Of a stretch of 64,000 nucleotides of DNA, positions 26,660-35,959 are shown in pieces. The DNA lies in the NCBI RefSeq assembly GCF_003148775.1, contig NZ_QGGW01000001.1, positions 930,001 to 994,000 on the forward strand, read 5' to 3'. The position numbers and the translations under genes were made by a program. The DNA comes from Roseicyclus mahoneyensis (GTDB lineage: Bacteria > Pseudomonadota > Alphaproteobacteria > Rhodobacterales > Rhodobacteraceae). Under the pieces are notes generated by a model. That model saw only the letters and a list, made by a program, of their open reading frames with translations, was not told the DNA's origin and searched no databases. The stretch's first letter is position 1; every line of letters starts with the position of its first letter.

Positions 26660-28051
26660 ATGACGGCGATCTGGGAGATGACGGCGGGCCTCATCGCGGC
26701 CGAGGTGCGGGCGCGGCGGCTTTCGGCGGTTGAGGTGACACAGGCCCATCTTGCCCGGCTCGAGGCGGTAAACCCGACGATCAACGCCGTGGTCGAAGAG
26801 TTCCCCGAAGAGGCGATGGAAGCCGCAAGGCAGCTCGATGCCGCACTGGGTCGCGGCGAGGACCCCGGCCCGCTTTGCGGCGTGCCTGTCACGATCAAGG
26901 TCAACGTCGACCAGAAGGGCCATGCCACGACCAACGGCCTGCGCCTGCTCAAGGACCATGTCGCGACGGAAGACAGCCCGGTCGTCGCCAACATCCGCAA
27001 GGCGGGCGGCATCATCGTCGGGCGCACCAACACGCCCGCCTTTTCGCTGCGCTGGTTCACCAAGAACGATCTGCACGGCCAGACGCTCAATCCCCGCAAC
27101 CGACTGATCACTCCCGGCGGCTCGTCGGGCGGGACGGCCGCGGCGGTGGCTGCGGGCATTTGCGCCGTCGGGCATGGCACCGATATCGCCGGGTCGATCC
27201 GCTATCCCGCCTATGCCTGCGGGCTGCACGGGTTGCGCCCGACACCCGGCAGGGTGCCTGCGTGGAATTCCAGCGCGCCCGACCGGTTCATCGGAGCGCA
27301 GCTCATGGCCGTCTCGGGCCCCCTTGCGCGCAGCATCGGGGATGTCGAGCTTGCCTTTGCGGCCATGTCCGCGCCCGATGCGCGCGACCCGTGGTATGTG
27401 CCCCAGCCCGCGTTGACCGATGTCCCGCGCCGCGTGGCGCTTATGTTGGCCCCCGACGGCATGCCGGTCAGCGACGACGTGGTGGCAGCACTGCAAGATG
27501 CCGCCGCCCGGCTGCGTGCCGCTGGCTGGACGGTGGATGAGGTGGATGGTCCGCCGATGCGGACTGCGGCCGCGATCAACGCCTGCCTCTGGATGGCGGA
27601 GGTGCAGTTCGGTGCGGCCGACATGGTGGCCCGCGAGGCCGAGGCGGACGCGCAATTCGTCTTCGCCCGCATGTCCGAGGATGCGGGCGATGTCGGCTTC
27701 GGTACGCTGATGCAGGCGCTGCAGGCCCGTGCAGGCCTCATGCGCGAGTGGCAGCGGTTCCTTGGCGACTATCCGGTCGTGCTCTGCCCCGTCTCTGGCG
27801 AATTGCCTTTCGATCAGCAACTCGATGTCCAGTCCGAGGCGGCTTTCGCCCGTGTCTTCGAGGCGCAGCTGACGCAACGGGCGCTTCCGGCGATCGGCAT
27901 GCCCGGGCTGACGGTCGCGACCGGTCAGGCAAAGGGACGGCCCGTGGGCGTGCAGCTCATCGGTCCGCGCTTCCGCGAGGATATCCTTCTGGCCGCAGGC
28001 CGCGATATCGAGGCGGCCGGGTCCCCGATCATCATTGCCGAGCCGGTCTAG
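26660..28051 (+). CDS. Amidase (amidase signature family)
   Basis: A 463-residue amide hydrolase. The Ser-Ser-Lys triad is visible: Lys in VTIKVNVD near residue 80, Ser in GGSSGGT near 155, and the nucleophile Ser in GTDIAGSIR near 179. It is full length. The C-terminal VGVQLIGPRFRED is typical. The substrate is unknown; the divergent acetamidase/formamidase gene suggests nitrogen scavenging from amides. Confidence 0.9.
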   Translation: MTAIWEMTAGLIAAEVRARRLSAVEVTQAHLARLEAVNPTINAVVEEFPEEAMEAARQLDAALGRGEDPGPLCGVPVTIKVNVDQKGHATTNGLRLLKDHVATEDSPVVANIRKAGGIIVGRTNTPAFSLRWFTKNDLHGQTLNPRNRLITPGGSSGGTAAAVAAGICAVGHGTDIAGSIRYPAYACGLHGLRPTPGRVPAWNSSAPDRFIGAQLMAVSGPLARSIGDVELAFAAMSAPDARDPWYVPQPALTDVPRRVALMLAPDGMPVSDDVVAALQDAAARLRAAGWTVDEVDGPPMRTAAAINACLWMAEVQFGAADMVAREAEADAQFVFARMSEDAGDVGFGTLMQALQARAGLMREWQRFLGDYPVVLCPVSGELPFDQQLDVQSEAAFARVFEAQLTQRALPAIGMPGLTVATGQAKGRPVGVQLIGPRFREDILLAAGRDIEAAGSPIIIAEPV

Positions 28052-28366
28052 GCCGGCAGCGCGCGACCCGGCGCGGTCGACCCTGTCATCACGCGCGACA
28101 TATCGGCTGCCCCCACGGCGCTTTGACAGGCCATGGCGGGGGGCCATACGCAGATCAGGCTCAGCGCCAGCCTGCGTTCAACAAAAGGGTAACGTGACTT
28201 GTTTCGCGCATCGGCGGCCCATGCCGGCCTCTCAAGCCCGTCCCTTGCCGCGTAGCCAGCTTCGCCCAATCCGCCATTGCGGCTTTTGGCAACACATTCG
28301 GGTTCTGAGCGTCCGCCGGTCCGCACAAGGCGCCGTTCGCCGACAAGGGGCGAACGGCAGGTTCGC
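28052..28366. other. Gene-free stretch with a hairpin
   Basis: About 315 bases between the amidase and the hydrolase pseudogene with no recognisable gene. A hairpin GCCGTTCGCC (28332-28341) / GGCGAACGGC (28349-28358) sits just after the pseudogene stop and is probably its old terminator. Confidence 0.5.
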
Positions 28367-29355
28367 TCACAGGCCCAGTGCGTTGGCAATCGCGGTGATG
28401 ATCGTGGCACGCACCGCTGCACGGTCCGTGCCGGCCGGGTCGGTGCAGACAGGGTCATCTTGATCCGCTTCCAGTATCGCGGCCCCTGCCAATTGGCACG
28501 AAGGGGTCGCCGTAAAGTGGAACGCCGGAGCAAGCCGCATGACCCGCGCGTCGGCGACCAGAGCGGCAAACCGTTTTCGGTGAAGTCCGTGGCCATTATC
28601 TGCGTCTCACTGTCCCCCAGCCCGATCAAAAGCGCATCCGGCACAAGCGCGGCCGCATCCCCGTCATCGAGGCCCCAGACGAACCCAGGATCGATCGCCG
28701 CCACCCTCGTGACGCGGGGGTCGAAATGGCTGGCATTCCACAGTGCCGGGTCCTGACGCGGCAGGCCGACCTCGTCGGGCAGCAGCATGTCGCAGGCTTC
28801 CATCGTTTCGACATGGACCGTGCAGGCGGCAACGAGCCCAGCGACAGCGCCGTCCAACCCCCAAACGGGAACCCCGCCGCCATCACCTGCATGGCATCCA
28901 GATGCCGGCCGAGATCCGGACCTTCGCCCAGAAGGTCAAGCGCCCTCGACAGATCGGCGGCGCGGGTCCGGTGCCGCACATCTTCGGACATGTCGACCTC
29001 GCGCCAGGTCGAGCTGGGGTGGTTCAAACATCACGACGATGGCGCCCAGATCCGCAAGGCCCGCACCCAGCCAGGCCTGCGCCCGGTCGGTGCCGCCCAT
29101 TCCGTGGCTGAACAGCACGACCGGAAACGTGCCCTGCGCCGGGTCCGCATCGGCGAAGGCCTCGATGCCTTGGACCACTGCGTCTTCGGCATGGCGGGTC
29201 GGCGTTCCGCCCGCGCCGCGCGGATACCGGACCGCGACGCGGGCCTCGGCATCGTGATGGGGTATGTGGATCCGGGCGATCCTGAGGCCGGGACCTTCGG
29301 CCGCGGCGCTGCTGGCAAGGGATGAAAGGGCAATGGCGATTGCAATGGTCTTCAT
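28367..29355 (-). pseudogene. Broken secreted alpha/beta hydrolase (dienelactone hydrolase-like)
   Basis: Reading from an ATG at 29355, the frame encodes a signal peptide (MKTIAIAIALSSLASSAAA) and a hydrolase start with GTFPVVLFSHGMGGTDRAQA. It then changes frame near 29030 (continuing NHPSSTWREVDMSED), near 28845 (continuing MEACDMLLPDEVGLPRQD) and near 28580 (continuing VADARVMRLAPAFHFTA) to a TGA at 28367-28369. The nucleophile elbow, normally GHSFGG, reads GFPFGG, so the catalytic serine is also lost. The total fits a full-length predicted dienelactone hydrolase. It is divergent from a broken AraC-type regulator. Confidence 0.8.
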
Positions 29356-29493
29356 GACAGGTCTGCGCTCGGTCTTGCGATGGCCCGTTCTGTCCCGCCG
29401 CCGTCGTCTTCGGCGTCCTGTTTCCGGCTTCAGGTCGCCTCGATCCGGATTTCGGACTGACGCTCGGGTGTTGCCAACCGCAACGACCCGCCC

Positions 29494-30020
29494 ATGCCCA
29501 CGCTTCCCATCCCTGTTTTTGTGGCGCTCCTCCTCGCCTTCACCTGCCTGCGCCTGTGGGTGGGCGAGCGGCGGCTGACCACGCTCGGACTGCTGCTGGC
29601 GCTGTGTGCCGTCCAATCTATGATCATCGCCTTGGCGCAGCACTACATGGTGCCGGGGAGGCGCTGGGCGCAACCGATCGGCTCCGCTTGATCCCGCCGC
29701 TGGCCTGGCTTGCCTACATCGTCCCGGCGGTCCGGCCCGCCTCCCGGATCGACCTGCTGGACGGTCTCGTCCCGCTGGCGGCGGTGGCTGCGGTACTGGT
29801 GGCGCCCAAGTCGCTCGCGGATCTGGCTTGTGATCGGCGCGGCCTTGGTCGCATCGGCGCTGAGTGATGTGCTGATCGTGCTGGCACAGGTGATGGGGCG
29901 GGGCGTTGCGCGGAGCCACCTGCCAAGAGTATCGAACCGGATGCCGAACCGTGGGTGCGTTTCGTGACCTGCATGGCGCAGGAAAAGCCCTATCTCGAAC
30001 CCAACCTGACCCGACGCAGG
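29494..30020 (+). pseudogene. Broken AraC-type regulator with membrane N-terminus
   Basis: From ATG 29494 the frame gives hydrophobic segments (IPVFVALLLAFTCLRLWVGE, TLGLLLALCAVQSMIIALAQ). It changes frame near 29660 (continuing PPLAWLAYIVPAVRPAS), near 29830 (continuing IGAALVASALSDVLIVLAQV), and near 29940 (continuing EPWVRFVTCMAQEKPYLEPN). The last piece matches the start of the AraC DNA-binding region (usually ..YLDPDLTL..LA), after which homology stops. Most of the helix-turn-helix domain is missing. It is divergent from the hydrolase pseudogene. Confidence 0.65.
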
Positions 30021-30616
30021 CCCCAGCAACCGCTCATGGCACATGGAACTGAGCGCGGTCTTTCACCGTGACGTGGACCGTCGTTGATTGTGGATTTCGG
30101 CTCATTCCGGGGTCAAATGCCCTGCCCCCTGCGAATTGGAGTGAGCGCCCGAGCATGTGGTGTGATTTCAACACCGCCGAGGGTGTGATCCCGGGTGGTC
30201 ATCAAGCTGTCTGGTTGAGGTGGGGTTGGGCGGAACGGAAATTTCCGGCCATCTCCCGCGCCGCCCGAACGAGGCCGAGGCGCGGGCGGCGATGAAGGCC
30301 GTGGCGGCAGATCCGCGGCTCTCCACGGTGCAGCATCCAGCCCCGATGGGCTTGGACCGGACATGCGGAGACGCAAGCTGGCTGCGTTGATCCATTGATG
30401 TCACCCCGTGAGATCACCCTCGGCCCATGGGTGACGGCCGTGACGATCACGACGCCGCAAGGCAGCTGCCCCAAAATCGCCGCCCGATACGGGGTGAGTG
30501 CTGCGCTCCGGCATGTTCGAGGCAGGCGAGAAGACTTGCGACTTGATCGGGCCGTTTTGGCCACCGCGTTGAAGTCCCCACCAAGGGGCGGTTTCGTCAA
30601 GACCGCCAGTCCCGGT
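30021..30616. other. Gene-free region between AraC remnant and permease terminator
   Basis: About 600 bases. Short frames exist on both strands but none has a ribosome site, a recognisable domain or convincing codon use. The rest of the AraC pseudogene is not detectable here, so it was probably lost by deletion. Confidence 0.45.
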
Positions 30617-30620
30617 GAAA

Positions 30621-30646
30621 GCCCCCGGCGCAGGGACGCCGGGGGC
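30621..30646 (-). terminator. Terminator of the urate permease operon
   Basis: GCCCCCGGCG (30621-30630) and CGCCGGGGGC (30637-30646) form a perfect 10-bp stem with a 6-base loop, 31 bases past the permease stop on the minus strand. Like several terminators here it lacks a long U tract. Confidence 0.7.
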
Positions 30647-30676
30647 CAGATCGTCAAAGCTTGGCTCAGCGGTGCC

Positions 30677-32092
30677 CTACTTGCCGGGCATGCTGCCGCC
30701 GCCATGGCCGGCCAGACCGCCCGAGACTTCTTCGGTCGCCTCGGCCGCGAGGTCCTTGGGCAGCAGCAGGTTCAGCACGATGGCGATCAGGGCCGCAGGC
30801 AAGATGCCCGAGGTGGCCAGCACCTTCACCGTCTCGGGCAGGTATTGCAGCGCCTGCGGTTCAAGCTGCAGTCCCAGCCCCAGCGACAGGGCGATGGCGA
30901 AGATCACCATGTTGCGCCGGTTCCAATGCACATCCGACAGCATCGAGATGCCGGCCGCGACCACCATGCCGAACATCACGATCACGCCGCCGCCCAGCAC
31001 CTCGATCGGGACCGTGGAGATGACCGCCCCCACCTTGGGCACGAGGCCGCACAGGATCAGGAAGACGGCACCGATGGTCACGACATGGCGGCTCATCACG
31101 CCGGTCATGGCGATCAGGCCGACATTCTGGCTGAAGGAGGTGTTGGGCAGCGCGCCGAAGACACCCGAGATGGCGGTGCCGAAACCGTCGGCATAGGTCG
31201 CGCCCTCGATCTCGCGGTCGGTGGCCTCGCGGCCCGCGCCGCCCTTGGTGATCCCCGAGACGTCGCCCACCGTCTCGACCGCCGAGACGAAGGCCATCAG
31301 GCAAAAGCCGATGATCGCCGCGACCGAAAACTCGATCCCGAAATGGAAGGGATCGGGCAAGGCCACGATCGCCGCGCGCCCGACTGCCGCGAAGCTGACC
31401 ATGCCAAAGGCCCATGCCACCGCATAGCCCGCCAGAAGACCGAGCAGCACGGCCGAGACCGACAGCATCCCGCGCGCGAAGAATTTCAGGCCCAGCGTCG
31501 CCACGATGACGGTGCCCGCGACGGTCCAGTTCTGCAGGCTGCCATATTCTGGTGTGCCGATGGCGGGCACGCCGCCTGCCGCATACTGGATGCCGACCTT
31601 GACCAGCGCCAGACCGATCATCATCACCACAAGCCCCGTCACCAGCGGCGGCAGCGCAAAGCGGACCTTGCCAATGAACAGCCCGAGCACGGCATGGAAC
31701 AGTCCACCCACCAGCACGCCGCCCATAAGGACCGACATCGCCTCAACGCCCTGGCCCGCGACCAGCGGGATCATGATCGGGATGAAGGCAAAGGACGTGC
31801 CCTGCACGATCGGCAGCCGCGCCCCCACCGGGCCGATGCCGACGGTCTGAAACAGGGTCGCGATACCCGCAAAGAACATCGACATCTGGATCATGTAGAT
31901 CATCTCGGGGAAATCGGGTGAGTTCGACCCGAATCCGAAACCCGCCGCCCCGCAGACGATGATCGCGGGCGTGACATTCGAGACGAACATCGCCAGCACA
32001 TGCTGAATGCCCAGCGGCACGGCTTTGGCCAGCGGCGGGGTGTAGTTGGGATCGCGGAGCTGCTCCGGCGTCCCGATGGACCTGTCTGCCAT
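30677..32092 (-). CDS. NCS2 family purine/urate permease
   Basis: A 471-residue inner-membrane symporter of the nucleobase:cation symporter-2 (NAT) family with 12-14 helices. The NAT signature appears as QNVGLIAMTG near residue 325, preceded by LPNTSFS. The FVSAVETVGDVSGI segment carries the substrate-binding Glu. The NVGL form of the signature and the place in a urate-degradation cluster favour urate or xanthine as substrate. A GGGAGGA ribosome site precedes the ATG at 32092. Confidence 0.88.
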   Translation of the reverse strand: MADRSIGTPEQLRDPNYTPPLAKAVPLGIQHVLAMFVSNVTPAIIVCGAAGFGFGSNSPDFPEMIYMIQMSMFFAGIATLFQTVGIGPVGARLPIVQGTSFAFIPIMIPLVAGQGVEAMSVLMGGVLVGGLFHAVLGLFIGKVRFALPPLVTGLVVMMIGLALVKVGIQYAAGGVPAIGTPEYGSLQNWTVAGTVIVATLGLKFFARGMLSVSAVLLGLLAGYAVAWAFGMVSFAAVGRAAIVALPDPFHFGIEFSVAAIIGFCLMAFVSAVETVGDVSGITKGGAGREATDREIEGATYADGFGTAISGVFGALPNTSFSQNVGLIAMTGVMSRHVVTIGAVFLILCGLVPKVGAVISTVPIEVLGGGVIVMFGMVVAAGISMLSDVHWNRRNMVIFAIALSLGLGLQLEPQALQYLPETVKVLATSGILPAALIAIVLNLLLPKDLAAEATEEVSGGLAGHGGGSMPGK

Positions 32093-32184
32093 GGTGTTTC
32101 CTCCCTTGTATGGCGCCCCGGCACGCGGGGCTGTCGTGTGACGGGGTCCGGCTCCTCCTTCCGGGCCCCGTCGCGGGTGTCGTC

Positions 32185-33024
32185 TCAGCCGAAGCGGCCC
32201 GGCAGGTCGACGTGCCGGTTCACATCCTTGTAGAGCAGGTAGCGGAACCGCCCCGGCCCACCGGCGTAGCAGGCCTGCGGGCAAAACGCGCGCAGCCACA
32301 TGAAATCACCCGCCTCCACCTCGACCCAGTCGCGGTTCAGACGGTAGACGGCCTTGCCTTCCAGCACATAAAGCCCGTGCTCCATCACATGCGTTTCCGC
32401 AAAGGGGATGCAGGCGCCGGGTTCGAACGTCACGACGTTGAGATGCATGTCGTAGCGCAGATCCGCCGGGTCGATGAACCGCGTAGTGGCCCAGCGGCCT
32501 TCGGTGCCGGGCATGGCGCTGGGGGCGATATCGGCCTCGTTGGCGAAAATCGGATCGGGGCGGTCCAGCCCCTCGACAGCCTCGAACCGCTTGCGCACCC
32601 AGTGAAACAGCGCAGCCGTGTCGCCCGCATTGCGGATCGTCCAACCGCTGCCCGCCGGAAGATAGGCAAAGCCGCCGGGCGTCAGCGCGTGATCCTGCCC
32701 GTCCAGCGTGACGGTCACACTGCCCTGCACCACGAAGAGCGCGCCCTGCACGCCCGTGTCGGGCTCGGGCCGGTCGGAGCCCCCGCCCGGCGCGATCTCG
32801 ACGATGGATTGCGCGAAGGTTTCGGCAAACCCCGTCATTGGCCGGGCCAGAACCCAGGCCCGCGTGCCGGTCCAGAAGGGAAACGCGCTCGTAACGATGT
32901 CTCGCATCGTACCCTTGGGGATGACCGCATAGGCTTCGGTGAAGACGGCGCGGTCGGTCATGATCTGCGTCTGCGGCGGGTGGCCACCAAGGGCGGCGTA
33001 ATAGCTGGCGGGGGCTTGGGTCAT
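32185..33024 (-). CDS. allE: (S)-ureidoglycine aminohydrolase
   Basis: A 279-residue double-cupin enzyme that converts (S)-ureidoglycine to (S)-ureidoglycolate and ammonia. Two cupin halves are visible: the first around GALFVVQGSVTVTLDGQ, the second around NVVTFEPGACIPFAETHVME, which carries the Mn-binding residues, then HGLYVLEGKAVYRLN. The ATG overlaps the PuuE-UraD stop by 4 bases. AllC, which would make its substrate, is not encoded nearby. Confidence 0.9.
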   Translation of the reverse strand: MTQAPASYYAALGGHPPQTQIMTDRAVFTEAYAVIPKGTMRDIVTSAFPFWTGTRAWVLARPMTGFAETFAQSIVEIAPGGGSDRPEPDTGVQGALFVVQGSVTVTLDGQDHALTPGGFAYLPAGSGWTIRNAGDTAALFHWVRKRFEAVEGLDRPDPIFANEADIAPSAMPGTEGRWATTRFIDPADLRYDMHLNVVTFEPGACIPFAETHVMEHGLYVLEGKAVYRLNRDWVEVEAGDFMWLRAFCPQACYAGGPGRFRYLLYKDVNRHVDLPGRFG

Positions 33025-34448
33025 GCAGGCAACATCTCCGATATGCGGTGGCGCGCGATGCGTTCGACCTGGCGGCAGGCCTCGGCGAATTCGGTGTCGC
33101 GGGAATTCTCAAGCCGGGCCTCGAAGGCCCGCAGGATGCCCGCCTTGTCGTGGTCGCGCACGGCGATGATGAAGGGAAAGCCGAAGCGCGCGACGTAGCG
33201 TGCGTTGAGGTCGGTGAAGGTGGCCCGCTCTACGTCGGTCAGCGCGTCAAGGCCCGCGCTCGCCTGTTCGGCGGTGGATTCGGGCGTCAGCCGCCGGGCG
33301 GCGGCCAGCTTGCCCGCAAGGTCGGGGTGCGCCGTCAGCACGCCCAACCGGGCAACGTCATTGGCCATGCGGAACACGCGCGTCAACGCCGCATGAAGCC
33401 CGCGCGCGCTGTCGTTGGCGGGGCCGATCCCTTCGTCCCAGGCGCGTTCCGCAACCCAGGCGGAATGCTCGAAGACGCCGCCGAAGCATTGCACGAACCC
33501 CTCGCGCGTCAGATCGGACGGGATCAGCGCCGGACGCCGCGGCGGATGGGTGCGCGCCCAATGCTCCGCGATGTCGATGCGGCGGGTGATCCAGACGCCT
33601 TCGAACCCCTCGATGTAGTCGAGAAACCGGCGCAACGCTGCGATGCGCCCGGGCCGCCCGATCAGGCGGCAATGCAAACCGATCGAAAGCATCTTGGGCG
33701 CGCCGCGAAAACCCTCGTCGTAGAGCGTGTCGAAGCTGTCGCGCAGGTAGGCCTCGAACTGGTCGCCCGCGTTGAAGCCTTGCGGCGTGGCAAACCGCAT
33801 GTCGTTGGCATCGAGCGTGTAGGGGATCACCAGCTGGTCGCGGTCACCAACCCGTAACCAGTAGGGCAGATCATCGGCGTAGCTGTCCGAGACATAGGCA
33901 AATCCGCCCTGTTCGGCGATCAGCCGCACGGTATTGGCCGAACAGCGCCCGGTATACCAACCACGCGGCGCGGTCCCGGTGACGGCTGTATGCAGGCGCA
34001 CCGCCTGCGCAATGGTCGCACGCTCATCGGCCTCGGTCATGTCCTTGTGCTCGACCCATTTCAGGCCGTGGCTGGCGATTTCCCACCCGGCATCCTGCAT
34101 CGCGGCGACCTGATCGGGACTGCGGGCCAGCGCGGTGGCTACGCCATAGACCGTCACCGGCAGGTTGCGCGCCGTGAACAGGTCATGGACCCGCCAGAAC
34201 CCCGCCCGCGCGCCATACTCGTAGATCGATTCCATGTTCCAGTGGCGCTGCCCCGGCCAAGCTTGCGCCCCCACGATCTCGCTCAGAAAGGCCTCGGATG
34301 CGGGGTCACCGTGGAGGGTGCAATTTTCTCCGCCTTCCTCGTAGTTCAGGACGAATTGCACCGCGATGCGGGCCCCGCCGGGCCAGTCGGCCACGGGCGG
34401 TTGCCCGGCATATCCCCTCAGGTCGCGTGGATAGGGTGCCAAAATCAT
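33021..34448 (-). CDS. puuE-uraD: Fused allantoinase (PuuE) and OHCU decarboxylase (UraD)
   Basis: A 475-residue two-domain enzyme. Residues 1 to about 305 form a polysaccharide-deacetylase-like cofactor-independent allantoinase (YPRDLRGYAGQPP, VLNYEEGGENC, ASHGLKW, RGWYTGRCS). Residues about 310-475 form OHCU decarboxylase, with the catalytic His in GVLTAHPDLAGKL, then STAEQASAGLDAL and RFGFPFIIAVR. Together they turn OHCU into S-allantoin and then allantoate. The ATG at 34448 has GGGGAGG directly against it, so the GTG at 34463 is a real alternative start. Confidence 0.92.
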   Translation of the reverse strand: MILAPYPRDLRGYAGQPPVADWPGGARIAVQFVLNYEEGGENCTLHGDPASEAFLSEIVGAQAWPGQRHWNMESIYEYGARAGFWRVHDLFTARNLPVTVYGVATALARSPDQVAAMQDAGWEIASHGLKWVEHKDMTEADERATIAQAVRLHTAVTGTAPRGWYTGRCSANTVRLIAEQGGFAYVSDSYADDLPYWLRVGDRDQLVIPYTLDANDMRFATPQGFNAGDQFEAYLRDSFDTLYDEGFRGAPKMLSIGLHCRLIGRPGRIAALRRFLDYIEGFEGVWITRRIDIAEHWARTHPPRRPALIPSDLTREGFVQCFGGVFEHSAWVAERAWDEGIGPANDSARGLHAALTRVFRMANDVARLGVLTAHPDLAGKLAAARRLTPESTAEQASAGLDALTDVERATFTDLNARYVARFGFPFIIAVRDHDKAGILRAFEARLENSRDTEFAEACRQVERIARHRISEMLPA

Positions 34449-34457
34449 CCTCCCCGA

Positions 34458-34486
34458 ATTCACCTTATGGATAAACCAAGGTGAAT
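34458..34486. promoter_or_regulatory. Inverted repeat between puuE-uraD and uraH
   Basis: ATTCACCTT (34458-34466) and AAGGTGAAT (34478-34486) are perfect 9-bp reverse complements. A second repeat, CTTTCAA (34494-34500) / TTGAAAG (34508-34514), follows. They lie in the short divergent promoter region and are plausible operator sites for the LysR regulator or a repressor of both arms. Confidence 0.5.
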
Positions 34487-34586
34487 ATTCGGTCTTTCAA
34501 ACGAATCTTGAAAGTGTTTCGCAATGTCCGCGCTTCTGGCCTGCGCGGAGCTGCGGCACAGGGATGGCACAACGGGGGAGAGCGCG

Positions 34587-34931
34587 ATGACCGGATACCT
34601 GACCACCCATGTCCTCGACACCGCGCGCGGGCTGCCGGCCGCCGGGATGCGTATTCGGCTCTACCGGCTGGATGGCGACCGGCGCGAGGCGCTGGCCGAC
34701 ATGACCACGAATGCCGATGGCCGGACGGACACGCCGATCTTGCCCGCCACTGCCTTCGCGCCCGGCGACTACGAACTGGTCTTCGAGGCTGGCGCCTATC
34801 TGCGCGCGGCAAAGGCGCCCGATGGTTTTCTCGACCTGATCCCGCTGCGGTTCCGCATGGAGGAGGCCGCGCATTATCATGTGCCGCTGCTGCTCTCGCC
34901 CTTCGGCTATTCCACTTACAGGGGCAGCTGA
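34587..34931 (+). CDS. uraH: 5-hydroxyisourate hydrolase
   Basis: A 114-residue transthyretin-like enzyme that hydrolyses 5-hydroxyisourate to OHCU. Diagnostic parts are the N-terminal THVLDTARGLPA with the active-site His, HYHVPLLLSPFGYSTY, and the C-terminal YRGS motif. The ATG at 34587 has GGGGAG 8 bases upstream. Its stop overlaps the converging LysR gene by 16 bases. Confidence 0.95.
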   Translation: MTGYLTTHVLDTARGLPAAGMRIRLYRLDGDRREALADMTTNADGRTDTPILPATAFAPGDYELVFEAGAYLRAAKAPDGFLDLIPLRFRMEEAAHYHVPLLLSPFGYSTYRGS

Positions 34932-35848
34932 CCGGCGGGCGCATCGCTGCGCAGCGATGCCTTGATCCGGGCCACCATGAAGTCGATGAACAGCCGCGCC
35001 TTGGGGTCCTGGTTGCGTTTGTGCGGATAGAGCACGGCGAGTTGCGCGCGCGGCGGCGGCGACTGCGGGCAGACTGCCACAAGGCGGCCCGCCTGCAGAT
35101 GGTCGGCCACGTCAAAGACCGGCTTGTTGATGATGCCTCGACCGTCGAGCGCCCATTGCGTCAGCACATCGCCGTCATCGCAGCTGGCCGGCCCCGATAC
35201 CGCAAAGGATTGCGGCCCGTCCGTCGTTTCCAGCATCCAGCGAAACTCGGTCGATCCGGGGAAGCGCAAGAGCAGACAATCATGCCCGTCGTTCAGCAGG
35301 TCGAAACCCCGCTGCGGCGCGCCGCGCCGGGCGATGTAGTCCGGTGAGGCGCACAGCACCCGCGGGCATTCGTCGATCACCCGGATGCGATGCGCGGAAT
35401 CGGGCGGGTTGCCCAGCACGAAGGCAAGGTCCAGCCCTTCGGCCATCAGGTCGATCTTGCGGTCCGACAGGCGCAAGCGCAGGTGTATGTCGGGATATTC
35501 CCTCTGAAACTCGGCGATATGGGGCGCGACCAGTCGCCGCCCGACACCCAGCGTTGCCGCCACGAACAGCGAGCCGCGCGGCTTGCGGGTGATCTCATGC
35601 ACCGCCGCCTCGGCCTCGTCGACGGCATCCAGGATCGCCACCGCCTTGTCGTAGAAGATGCGGCCCTGTTCCGTGGGCTGGATCGACCGCGTGGTGCGCG
35701 TGAACAGGCGTACGCCAAGGTGTTTTTCCAGTTCGCCGATCCGGCTGGAGGCGACGGCCGCCGACACCCGCAGGTCACGCGCGGCGGCCGACATGTTCTC
35801 AAGCTCGAACACACGGACGAACATGCGGACGTTGTTGATGTTGTTCAT
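34916..35848 (-). CDS. LysR family transcriptional regulator of the urate cluster
   Basis: A 310-residue regulator. The winged-helix domain is at 1-60 (FVRVFELENMSAAARDLRVS, SRIGELEKHLGVRLFTRTTR), followed by the LysR substrate-binding domain (LRLRLSDRKIDLMAEGLDLA). It is encoded back to back with puuD and next to uraH, so it probably senses urate or an intermediate. The start MNNINNVRMF at 35848 gives the standard LysR N-terminus. Confidence 0.88.
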   Translation of the reverse strand: MNNINNVRMFVRVFELENMSAAARDLRVSAAVASSRIGELEKHLGVRLFTRTTRSIQPTEQGRIFYDKAVAILDAVDEAEAAVHEITRKPRGSLFVAATLGVGRRLVAPHIAEFQREYPDIHLRLRLSDRKIDLMAEGLDLAFVLGNPPDSAHRIRVIDECPRVLCASPDYIARRGAPQRGFDLLNDGHDCLLLRFPGSTEFRWMLETTDGPQSFAVSGPASCDDGDVLTQWALDGRGIINKPVFDVADHLQAGRLVAVCPQSPPPRAQLAVLYPHKRNQDPKARLFIDFMVARIKASLRSDAPAGQLPL

Positions 35849-35883
35849 GCCGTCATTCTTTCGGATTTCTTGAAGGTCCTGCA

Positions 35884-35900
35884 GATAATCAGGAATTATC
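35884..35900. promoter_or_regulatory. LysR-type operator candidate upstream of puuD
   Basis: GATAATCAGGAATTATC is a perfect 6-bp inverted repeat with a 5-base centre. Its core TAATCAGGAATTA obeys the T-N11-A rule of LysR-type sites. It is 36 bases from the LysR start and 60 bases from the puuD start, the classic location for an autoregulating LysR protein. Confidence 0.6.
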
Positions 35901-35959
35901 ACGGAATTGAGCTTGGGCCTAGTCTGGTGCCGGAACCGGACCGGGGATGGAGCCCAGCG

